NCBI GenBank assembly: GCA_003641675.1
Contig: QNBI01000125.1
Location: 1 to 6,463, forward strand
DNA from: Spirochaetota bacterium
GTDB lineage: Bacteria; Spirochaetota; Spirochaetia; SZUA-6
DNA: 6,463 nt
Reading direction: 5' to 3'
In this document: in pieces, positions 1 through 5,360 of the stretch
Position numbering within the stretch: position 1 is the first letter of the stretch
Layout of the letters: every line of letters starts with the position of its first letter
Translations under genes and position numbers: made by a program
Notes under the pieces: model-generated
What the model saw: the letters and a program-made list of their open reading frames with translations, nothing else
What the model was told of the DNA's origin: nothing
Database searches by the model: none

Positions 1-987
1 CGTAGCTTCACGTCCCATTATATAAGCCTCTTCTGCCTTACCGAAATCAAAGGTATGAATATCATTGTTTAAGGGCTTTATAACTATATCCGCTGTATAA
101 ATTTTCGGAGAGGTTACTCTGCTGTAGCCCTTTTCAAGAAGCCTTAATGAGGCTGCAAAAATTTCCAGCCCCGAAGGTTTGTTATTGTCAATGTTAAAAG
201 CTGTCCTTTTCCTGTTTGCCAGGTCTATTGCAAGCTCTAAGATTGATCTTCGAAAACCATGGCTGTATAACGTCGAAAGTGCGGCGACATCGGAAACAAT
301 AATAGTGCGGGCTCCCATTTTACGTGCAATATCAACAGGAATATCATCCAGTACACCGCCGTCCACAAGGAGATGCCCCCTGTACTTTACAGGTTCAAAA
401 ATTCCGGGTATAGCAGAAGATGCCCGCATTGCGAGTGCAAGCGGGCCCTTGCTAAAAATGAACACCTTTTTTTCTGTAAGGTCTGTTGCAACTATTACAA
501 GAGGTATTTTAAGGTCCTCTATCTTTGCATTCCCTACATCTCTTTTAAAGATAGCGAACTCTTTATCGCCGTCCAGTATTCCTCTACCCATGGAAGTAAT
601 GTTAATGATAGAGGATAGCTTAAAGGCTTTCATCTTTACAAGAAGCTGTTTTGGAGTATATCCGTATGCATAGTAGCCGCCCATAATACTTCCCATACTC
701 ACCCCTATTATGAGGTCAATTGGAATATGATAATCCCTTAAAACACTCAATACCCCGGCATGGGCAAAGCCTCTTGCACTTCCGCCGCTTAACACCAGAA
801 CCACAGAAGGTTTTTTGGAAGCTGTATCTAAACCGACAACACGTATAGGTGAATAGCCTTTAAGTACCGGAATAGAATCCGGAATAGAAACAGAATTCTC
901 GGCGTACGCAAAATTCATAGAGTAAAGTAAAATTATCAATATTAGAAGTATAACAGGGATATTCTTTCTCTGTTTCATAGTACTCAT
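1..987 (-). CDS. Secreted patatin-like phospholipase, C-terminus beyond window edge
   Basis: This is a serine lipid acyl hydrolase of the patatin/RssA family, which cleaves acyl chains from phospholipids or related lipids. Reading the minus strand gives 329 uninterrupted codons, open at the left edge. Residues 1-29 form a signal peptide: a basic start (MKQRK), a hydrophobic core and an AYA cleavage site before Glu30. The catalytic motifs are in the family order: oxyanion-hole loop SGGSARG at 67-73, nucleophile elbow GVSMG with Ser97, then RASSAIPG, and the DGG motif with catalytic Asp209. The oxyanion loop has Ser where many members have a third Gly; E. coli RssA also varies here. Two in-frame ATGs compete, at 987 and 978. 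The GGGAGG site (991-996) lies 3 nt from the first and 12 nt from the second, so the start is uncertain by three codons. The visible part covers a whole patatin domain, so the unseen remainder may be a short tail or a POTRA/beta-barrel as in type Vd proteins (PlpD, FplA). The gene is divergent from the kinase. Confidence 0.93.
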   Translation of the reverse strand, partial: MSTMKQRKNIPVILLILIILLYSMNFAYAENSVSIPDSIPVLKGYSPIRVVGLDTASKKPSVVLVLSGGSARGFAHAGVLSVLRDYHIPIDLIIGVSMGSIMGGYYAYGYTPKQLLVKMKAFKLSSIINITSMGRGILDGDKEFAIFKRDVGNAKIEDLKIPLVIVATDLTEKKVFIFSKGPLALAMRASSAIPGIFEPVKYRGHLLVDGGVLDDIPVDIARKMGARTIIVSDVAALSTLYSHGFRRSILELAIDLANRKRTAFNIDNNKPSGLEIFAASLRLLEKGYSRVTSPKIYTADIVIKPLNNDIHTFDFGKAEEAYIMGREAT

Positions 988-1093
988 CTTCCTCCCGGAC
1001 TTTTATGCAATAGTATTGAAAAGGCGGGCATTTTGCAAGCGGGATATTACCCGAATTATGAGATAACAACAGATACAGGGTTACAATTACACA

Positions 1094-1123
1094 AATATAA
1101 TCTATTTATTTGCGTTATTACAA
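1094..1123 (-). promoter_or_regulatory. Candidate sigma70-type promoter for the lipase gene
   Basis: On the minus strand, TTGTAA (1118-1123; 4 of 6 matches to TTGACA) is followed after 18 nt by TATATT (1094-1099; 5 of 6 matches to TATAAT). This would give a leader of roughly 100 nt before the lipase start. The region is so AT-rich that chance matches are likely, so this is a suggestion only. Confidence 0.3.
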
Positions 1124-1197
1124 ATTATATAATTATATATATGACATATGTATATTTTAATGGTATTATTTTTGATTAAAATAAAGGAACAAGATAC

Positions 1198-1305
1198 ATG
1201 GCGCTGGATATGATTGATCTCAATAGAGTGAGAAATTCATATAATGAAACTACAGCATCTCCGGATATTACAGTTAAGGTTGTGCAGATGGAAAAAGCGG
1301 TATAG
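1198..1305 (+). CDS. Possible 35-residue ORF, doubtful
   Basis: An ATG at 1198 opens a 35-codon frame ending in TAG at 1303-1305, with AAGGA about 10 nt upstream. The predicted peptide is polar (it includes RVRNSYNETT and KVVQMEKAV) and has no motif or family I recognise. The same frame continues after the TAG for another 44 sense codons to a TAA at 1438-1440, so it could be the start of a small gene broken by a nonsense mutation. In AT-rich DNA a frame of this size can arise by chance. The second half, rich in aromatic residues, does not look like a continuation of the first. I cannot assign a function. Confidence 0.15.
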   Translation: MALDMIDLNRVRNSYNETTASPDITVKVVQMEKAV

Positions 1306-1403
1306 GCGCTGTCTTCGTGGAATGTTTTTGTGTTCTCTGCGTATAATATTTCAGCAGGTTTTCACTTTGAGCTGAGACCGGGTGAAATATATTTGCAAAA
1401 GAG

Positions 1404-1422
1404 AAGTTTACACTATAAACTT
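1404..1422. repeat. Inverted repeat AAGTTTA-N5-TAAACTT
   Basis: The sequence AAGTTTACACTATAAACTT is a perfect 7-base inverted repeat around a 5-base centre, about 100 bases upstream of the kinase start. Its size and symmetry would suit a dimeric regulator's operator or a small RNA hairpin. There is no T-run after it, so it is not an intrinsic terminator. Such AT-only arms can occur by chance here. Confidence 0.35.
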
Positions 1423-1507
1423 ATTATTAGCTTACTGTAAAATATTCTGTTGCTTCTTATATCAATATGATTTTTTAGGCGTTAGATTTAATACAAATTC
1501 ACACCAT

Positions 1508-1512
1508 GGAGG
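1508..1512 (+). promoter_or_regulatory. Ribosome binding site fixing the GTG start of the kinase
   Basis: GGAGG lies 6 nt before the GTG codon at 1519. This ideal spacing supports the non-ATG start, and the hydrophobic signal segment follows directly in the same frame. No ATG in the frame gives a complete signal peptide with a comparable site. Confidence 0.8.
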
Positions 1513-1518
1513 TCTAAG

Positions 1519-4407
1519 GTGAACAGAAATGGCAGAATACTCCACAGTTTAAGCCAGGCTGTCATACTGCCTGTTGCTCTTTTTCTCATGCTCTTCTTAG
1601 CAGATATTTTTATTACAACAGCTTCTGCCGAGAGCGAACCATTATTGGTAAGGGTCGGTGCTTATGAAAATCCCCCAAAAATATTAAAGGATGAGGATGG
1701 GGAAATTTCCGGATTCTGGCCCGATTTAATCGAGAGTATAGCTCAAAAAGAAAATTGGAAGATAAAATATATATGGGGCACATGGAGTGAAGGGCTTAAA
1801 CGTCTAAAAAACCGAGAGATAGATATAATGCCCGATGTGGCATTTACAGAAGAGCGTAATAGATTATACAATTTCTCTAAAGACCCTATTATAACAAGCT
1901 GGACAAGAGTCTATGTTAATAAAGAAAATACAGATATCAAGTCTGTAATTGATCTAAAAAATAAGAAAATCGCCGCTTTAAAAGGTAGTGTTAATCTGGA
2001 AGGAATCGGAGGGTTAAGGGAAATTTCCAGAGCATTTCACTTAAACTGCAGATTCCTGGAACTGGATAGCTATACAGAAGTATTTAGAGCAGTAGAAGGA
2101 AAAAGAGCCGATGCAGGGATTACAAACAGGGACTTTGGCAACAAAAATGCAAAAAATTTTAAAGTTAGGCCGACACATATTATTTTTCAGCCTATTGATG
2201 TAAAATTTGCCTTTCCGAAAGACGGAAAACTAACCCCGTACCTTGTAAAAGAGATAAATAACCGAATAAGAGAACTTAAACAGGATGAAAACTCATCCTA
2301 CTATAAGCTCCTCGCTAAATATTTTGAAGCAAAAATAGCCGAAAAAACAGTTTTAATATTTCCAGTATGGCTAAAGAATTTACTGCAAATAACGGGCGTT
2401 TTACTTATTTCATTCCTTCTTCTTATTATTATTTCAAGAGTTCAGATCAGAAAAAAAACCCATGAAATAAGAGCTAAGAACAAAGAACTCCGTACTACTT
2501 CTCAGCTTCTTTCCGCCCATCTCCTAAACACCCCTCTTGGGGCAATTTCCTGGGATTTAAATTACAGGATCATTGAATGGAATCCGGCAGCCGAAACCAT
2601 ATTCGGCTGGACGAAAGAAGAAGCCATAGGCAAAGCTGCTAATGAACTTATAGTTCCTCAAGATCAGAAAGAACTGTTTAATGGCATTTTTAGGGATCTA
2701 CTCTCCGGCAAAGGCGGTACACACAGTATAAATGAAAACATTACCAAAGAGGGCAGGAGAATTGTATGTGACTGGTACAACACTGCATTAAAAGATGAAA
2801 ATGGAAACATTAAAGGAATAGCATCGTTAGTAAGTAATATTACCGCGCAAAAAGAAACAGAGCAAGCTCTAAAAAAGAGCGAAGAAAGATTAATGAGAGT
2901 ATTTCAGGCATCGCCTTTAGGTATTGGGCTTGTGCAGAACCGTAAACTCCTGTGGCATAATGAAACCATGTCCCGGATGTTAGGCTATCAGCCGGATGAG
3001 CTTCATGGAAAGAGTGCCAGGCTTCTCTATAGGACCGATGAAGAGTATGAACTGGCAGGCAGAGCAATTAAAGCACTCGGGGCGGAGAATAGAAGAACAG
3101 AACTTAAAACAAAATGGGTACGCAAGGACGGATCGGTCTTTGACTGCCACATTCGTTATACACTTCTTAACCCGGAATCTAAAGACGGGGTAGTGCTCGC
3201 ACTTGCAGAGGACATTACAAATGAGAAAAGAGCAGAGGAAGAGAAGAAACGACTCGAAGCAAAACTCAACCAGGCACAGAAGATGGAAGCAATAGGGGTG
3301 CTTGCCGGAGGAGTAGCCCATGACTTTAACAACCTGCTCACCAGCATTCTTGGAAACGCAGAGCTTGCCATGCAGGATCTGGACAAAGATGCATCTCTTT
3401 ATAAAAATATTAGTGAAATTGAGAAGGCGGGACAGCGTGCATCCTCATTGACACGGCAGCTCTTAGCCTTCAGCAGAAAAGAGCTAATCCGGCCTGTAAT
3501 CCTGGATCTTAACAAAACCACAGAGGATCTAACAAGAATGCTCCGTCGTCTTATCGGAGAGGATATCGAACTGGTTGTAACCTATTCACCCGAACCCTGC
3601 CTGCTGAAAGCAGATCCCGGACAAATTGAACAGGTACTTATGAACCTTTCAGTTAATGCCAAAGATGCTATGCCGAGAGGAGGGAAACTCATAATAGAAA
3701 CAGAAAATGTAGAACTTGACAGAGAATATTTTCAGGAACACGGTGAGGAGAGTATACCGGGACACTACGTAATGCTGTCGGTGACCGACACCGGTATCGG
3801 CATGGATAAGGAGACACAAACCCGTATATTCGAGCCTTTTTTCACGACAAAGGAAATGGGGAGGGGAACCGGTCTGGGACTTTCCACTGTTTACGGTATT
3901 ATAAAACAGAACAATGGGTATATCTGGGTTTACAGCGAAGAGGGAAAAGGCACTACCTTTAAAATCTACTTCCCCAGAGTTAAAGAAGATACACGTGATT
4001 TACAAAAAGATCAATCTTCTGAGCCTTCACTTACAGGATCTGAGACGATTCTGGTTGTGGAAGACGAGGAAATGCTTAGGGGAATGACTGAAAGGATTCT
4101 GACTAAGTATGGTTACAAAGTACTTACTGCCGGGAACGGAAAGGAAGCTTTCCGAAACTCAGTGAATAATCGCGGTCGTATTGATCTTATACTGACAGAT
4201 GTAATTATGCCGGGGATGAGTGGAAAGGAATTGGCAGAACGGATGCAGTTAAAAATTCCTGAAATAAAAGTACTCTATATGTCCGGATACACCAACAATA
4301 CAATTGCAGATCACGGTATTCTGGAAAAGGATGTGGCATTTATTCAAAAACCATTTACGCCTAAAGACCTGGCTGGCAAAATCCGTGCTCTACTGGATAA
4401 GAAGTAG
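1519..4407 (+). CDS. Hybrid sensor histidine kinase: SBP_bac_3 - TM - PAS - PAS - HisKA - HATPase - REC
   Basis: This is a membrane sensor kinase of 962 residues. A signal segment (1-37, ending ASA) leads into one periplasmic solute-binding domain (about 40-272) of the amino-acid-binding SBP_bac_3 fold. Features of that fold visible here are [30 protein letters not shown] and LKGS. A single membrane helix (about 288-306) and a charged linker connect it to two PAS domains (about 336-449 and 456-570), the first with the typical [17 protein letters not shown]. After a coiled coil comes the H-box with phospho-acceptor His601 in [11 protein letters not shown]. The ATPase carries N713 (N box), DTGIGM at 757-762, FEPFFTT at 771-777 and GRGTGLGL at 781-788. 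The C-terminal receiver (about 842-960) has the acidic EDEE (848-851), phospho-acceptor Asp894, Ser922 and Lys944. All key catalytic residues are present, so it should be active. By family knowledge, ligand capture in the periplasm modulates autophosphorylation and His601-to-Asp894 transfer. The ligand and the final output regulator cannot be told from the sequence. No regulator gene is adjacent. Confidence 0.96.
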   Translation: MNRNGRILHSLSQAVILPVALFLMLFLADIFITTASAESEPLLVRVGAYENPPKILKDEDGEISGFWPDLIESIAQKENWKIKYIWGTWSEGLKRLKNREIDIMPDVAFTEERNRLYNFSKDPIITSWTRVYVNKENTDIKSVIDLKNKKIAALKGSVNLEGIGGLREISRAFHLNCRFLELDSYTEVFRAVEGKRADAGITNRDFGNKNAKNFKVRPTHIIFQPIDVKFAFPKDGKLTPYLVKEINNRIRELKQDENSSYYKLLAKYFEAKIAEKTVLIFPVWLKNLLQITGVLLISFLLLIIISRVQIRKKTHEIRAKNKELRTTSQLLSAHLLNTPLGAISWDLNYRIIEWNPAAETIFGWTKEEAIGKAANELIVPQDQKELFNGIFRDLLSGKGGTHSINENITKEGRRIVCDWYNTALKDENGNIKGIASLVSNITAQKETEQALKKSEERLMRVFQASPLGIGLVQNRKLLWHNETMSRMLGYQPDELHGKSARLLYRTDEEYELAGRAIKALGAENRRTELKTKWVRKDGSVFDCHIRYTLLNPESKDGVVLALAEDITNEKRAEEEKKRLEAKLNQAQKMEAIGVLAGGVAHDFNNLLTSILGNAELAMQDLDKDASLYKNISEIEKAGQRASSLTRQLLAFSRKELIRPVILDLNKTTEDLTRMLRRLIGEDIELVVTYSPEPCLLKADPGQIEQVLMNLSVNAKDAMPRGGKLIIETENVELDREYFQEHGEESIPGHYVMLSVTDTGIGMDKETQTRIFEPFFTTKEMGRGTGLGLSTVYGIIKQNNGYIWVYSEEGKGTTFKIYFPRVKEDTRDLQKDQSSEPSLTGSETILVVEDEEMLRGMTERILTKYGYKVLTAGNGKEAFRNSVNNRGRIDLILTDVIMPGMSGKELAERMQLKIPEIKVLYMSGYTNNTIADHGILEKDVAFIQKPFTPKDLAGKIRALLDKK

Positions 4408-4416
4408 AACAAAATG

Positions 4417-4458
4417 AAAAAGGAGGATTTGAGTTTTAAAACTTACATCCTCTTTTTT
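4417..4458 (+). terminator. Intrinsic terminator of the kinase gene
   Basis: It begins 10 nt after the kinase stop codon. The outer stem GAGGAT (4423-4428) pairs with ATCCTC (4447-4452). The inner stem is the palindrome AGTTTTAAAACT (4432-4443), extended outward by a G-T and a T-A pair. Six T residues follow (4453-4458). The A-run before the stem (4417-4421) pairs with these T residues and could let the hairpin act on minus-strand transcripts as well. Confidence 0.85.
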
Positions 4459-4498
4459 ACGAGTTACTCTATTTTAGTTAGAGCGTTGACAAAGTTTT

Positions 4499-4804
4499 AT
4501 GTATGCATTAATGATTTTGTTAAAATGCGGCACATATTTAGTTTTCATTATAAACTTCTTTTATCATTTTTACTTAAGAGATAAAACCGGTAATGAAATT
4601 GATCTTATCGTAGACATGGGAAAGAAACTTCTTCCCATAGAAATCAAAACTTCTCGTACGTACTCACCAGTATTTAAGCAAAATATTAACAAATGGTTAT
4701 CACTCCCCGGAAACACGAACAAAGAGGGAATTATTATTTACAGGGGAAACGATATAATAGGGAAAAACAATAACATTCCTACCGTTCCATGGTATATATT
4801 TTAA
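4499..4804 (+). pseudogene. C-terminal remnant of a DUF4143-type AAA+ ATPase
   Basis: The frame encodes 101 residues. From about residue 25 on it matches what I know of the C-terminal part of DUF4143 ATPases: LRDKTGNEIDLIV, then LLPIEIKTSRTYSP, KEGIIIYRGND and the terminal PWYIF. This part of the family has a PD-(D/E)XK nuclease-like layout (E-I-D ... E-I-K). Complete proteins are about 370-450 residues with an N-terminal P-loop ATPase; here some 300 residues, including the Walker motifs, are absent. A TGA lies just four codons upstream of the ATG (4487-4489) in the same frame. There is no good ribosome binding site. The first ~24 residues still faintly recall the family (ILLK, NFFYHFYLRDK). 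It sits between the kinase terminator and the nrdD promoter. I read it as a decayed gene, probably not translated. A functional small nuclease-like protein is less likely. Confidence 0.75.
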
Positions 4805-4845
4805 CCAGTTAACTCTTTTAAGGTTCGAATAACCCACTCCACACC

Positions 4846-4873
4846 TTGACACATATAGTAAAAGCACTATACT
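4846..4873 (+). promoter_or_regulatory. Sigma70-type promoter of the nrdD leader
   Basis: A perfect -35 box TTGACA (4846-4851) is followed after 16 nt by TATACT (4868-4873; 5 of 6 matches to TATAAT). Transcription would begin near 4880-4881, only a few bases before stem P1 of the riboswitch. That is the usual placement for a regulatory leader. Confidence 0.85.
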
Positions 4874-4994
4874 TGTAAAAACTATAGTTTCGAAGGTGCC
4901 TGTAAAAGGGCTTAAAAGGGAATGCCGTGAAAATCGGCAACTCTCCCGGAGCTGTGACAGGGGACGAAAGATACTGACCTGTGTGTAAGGTGTT

Positions 4995-5029
4995 CTAGTA
5001 AATAGCCAAAAACTGAGCGGCTTTATTAG
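4995..5029 (+). other. Peripheral hairpin inside the cobalamin riboswitch
   Basis: CTAGTAAA (4995-5002) and GCC (5005-5007) pair with GGC (5019-5021) and TTTATTAG (5022-5029). This gives 11 base pairs, one of them G-T, with a 2-nt bulge and an 11-nt loop. The stem falls in the optional peripheral arm, where sequence is not conserved in this riboswitch class. It probably extends the scaffold rather than contacting ligand. Confidence 0.55.
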
Positions 5030-5032
5030 GCT

Positions 5033-5050
5033 CACTTAAAACACTTAAAA
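5033..5050 (+). repeat. Tandem 9-base direct repeat CACTTAAAA x2
   Basis: CACTTAAAA occurs twice head to tail (5033-5041, 5042-5050) within the enlarged arm of the riboswitch. The second copy also provides the left arm of a small hairpin, CTTAAA (5044-5049) with TTTAAG (5056-5061). The repeat may record a slippage duplication that lengthened the arm. Confidence 0.6.
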
Positions 5051-5176
5051 AGAGCTTTAAGGAGTTGTCTTTCATACAGGGAAGTGACACTGCTTTTAAA
5101 AGAGTGGGAAGTCGTATCGAGTAGGATGATCCTGGAGTCAGAAGACCTGCCTCGAAACAATGGGAAGAGAAAGTGC

Positions 5177-5207
5177 GCTCCCGCCCGGCGCGGACGGGTG
5201 CGAGAGC
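5177..5207 (+). other. GC-rich hairpin between aptamer and terminator
   Basis: CTC (5178-5180) and CGCCCG (5182-5187) pair with CGGGTG (5195-5200) and GAG (5202-5204), with one C-C mismatch, one G-T pair and a 7-nt loop. The segment is strikingly GC-rich beside its AT-rich surroundings. It lies in the expression platform between the end of P1 and the terminator, so it probably takes part in the switching. The mechanism is inferred, not demonstrated. Confidence 0.6.
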
Positions 5208-5260
5208 TAAATGAATTTCTCTTATCCATATTAACCAGGGCAAAGTTGAAATCAGGGTGC

Positions 5261-5304
5261 AGCCCCGGTCCTTAGTAAAAGGATCGGGGCTTTTTTTATT
5301 TTTT
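5261..5304 (+). terminator. Riboswitch-controlled intrinsic terminator before nrdD
   Basis: AGCCCCGGTCC (5261-5271) pairs with GGATCGGGGCT (5281-5291) over 11 positions with one G-T pair, around a 9-nt loop. It is followed by T7-A-T6 (5291-5304). This is a strong Rho-independent terminator placed 57 nt upstream of the nrdD start and 100 nt after the aptamer, so it is the expected off-switch of the cobalamin riboswitch. There is no complete gene between the promoter and this terminator, which makes attenuation the natural role. Confidence 0.92.
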
Positions 5305-5306
5305 GC

Positions 5307-5327
5307 ACATCTCATACAGAGAGATGT
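5307..5327 (+). other. Small hairpin between attenuator and nrdD ribosome binding site
   Basis: ACATCTC (5307-5313) pairs perfectly with GAGATGT (5321-5327) around a 7-nt loop. It starts three bases after the terminator T-tract and ends 20 bases before the Shine-Dalgarno sequence. It lacks its own T-run. It could shield the mRNA or be a protein-binding palindrome; the sequence does not decide. Confidence 0.5.
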
Positions 5328-5347
5328 ACACCAATTTCAATATTAAT

Positions 5348-5354
5348 AAGGAGG
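5348..5354 (+). promoter_or_regulatory. Ribosome binding site of nrdD
   Basis: AAGGAGG lies 6 nt before the ATG at 5361, a near-perfect Shine-Dalgarno sequence that fixes the start. It is not visibly sequestered by the terminator hairpin, which fits control by termination rather than by blocking translation. Confidence 0.85.
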
Positions 5355-5360
5355 GGAACA

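Larger units (their letters stand above)
988..1518. other. AT-rich divergent intergenic region
   Basis: This is the spacer between the minus-strand lipase and the plus-strand kinase. About 1085-1180 is almost purely A/T, with runs such as ATTATATAATTATATATA and the 8-base palindrome ACATATGT, as expected for divergent promoters. I found no RNA gene, no convincing protein gene and no terminator. The region holds the candidate minus-strand promoter, a doubtful short ORF and an inverted repeat, each listed separately. A perfect TATAAT at 1128-1133 on the plus strand has only a poor -35 (TTTATT, 17 nt upstream), so no plus-strand promoter for the kinase is called with confidence. Confidence 0.6.
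4887..5158 (+). promoter_or_regulatory. Cobalamin (adenosylcobalamin) riboswitch aptamer
   Basis: This RNA binds a B12 cofactor and controls the gene behind it. The closing stem P1 is GTTTCGA (4887-4893) with TCGAAAC (5152-5158). Class I signatures follow in order: GGTGCC (4895-4900), AAAAGGGAA (4914-4922), the hairpin GCCGTGAAAATCGGC (4924-4938), CCCGGAGCTGTGACAGG (4945-4961), and CACTG with the partner strand AGTGGGAAG (5088-5111). Next are GTAGGATGATCC (5121-5132) and the highly conserved B12 box AGTCAGAAGACCTGCC (5136-5151). At about 270 nt it is longer than a typical ~200 nt element because of an enlarged peripheral arm (about 4983-5085). It lies between a good promoter and an intrinsic terminator ahead of nrdD, so it most likely represses transcription when B12 is bound. 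The stem assignments are by eye. Confidence 0.95.

Noticed and set aside
179..673. Long plus-strand open frame opposite the lipase gene
   Set aside because: It is antisense to the patatin reading frame, whose catalytic motifs and signal peptide prove the minus strand is coding. Its product has no recognisable motif.
860..1069. Minus-strand 69-codon frame at the start of the lipase gene
   Set aside because: It overlaps the signal peptide region in a different frame, and the true frame carries the ribosome binding site, signal peptide and patatin motifs.
1128..1133. Perfect TATAAT on the plus strand as the kinase promoter
   Set aside because: It lies in a nearly pure A/T tract, has a poor -35 and is almost 400 bases from the kinase start, so it cannot be assigned.
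1303..1305. TAG within the 1198-1440 frame as a pyrrolysine codon
   Set aside because: There is no methylamine methyltransferase similarity, no pyl gene in view and no recognisable protein on either side. A chance or nonsense stop is far simpler.
2840..3386. Several open frames on both strands within the kinase gene
   Set aside because: All lie in other frames of the PAS and HisKA coding region and show no motif. They are by-products of the real gene's composition.
4486..4512. TTGACA at 4486-4491 as a promoter for the DUF4143 remnant
   Set aside because: The -35 match is perfect, but the best -10 (ATTAAT at 4507-4512) is weak with a 15-nt spacer, and the gene behind it lacks a ribosome binding site. 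It could be a chance match.
5084..5275. Plus-strand 63-codon frame inside the leader, a possible leader peptide
   Set aside because: It runs through the conserved 3' half of the riboswitch and the GC hairpin, ends inside the terminator and has no convincing Shine-Dalgarno. The RNA structure explains the conservation.
4700..5315. Minus-strand open frames across the remnant and the nrdD leader
   Set aside because: They are antisense to a conserved structured RNA and to the DUF4143 remnant; no ribosome binding site or family signal was seen.
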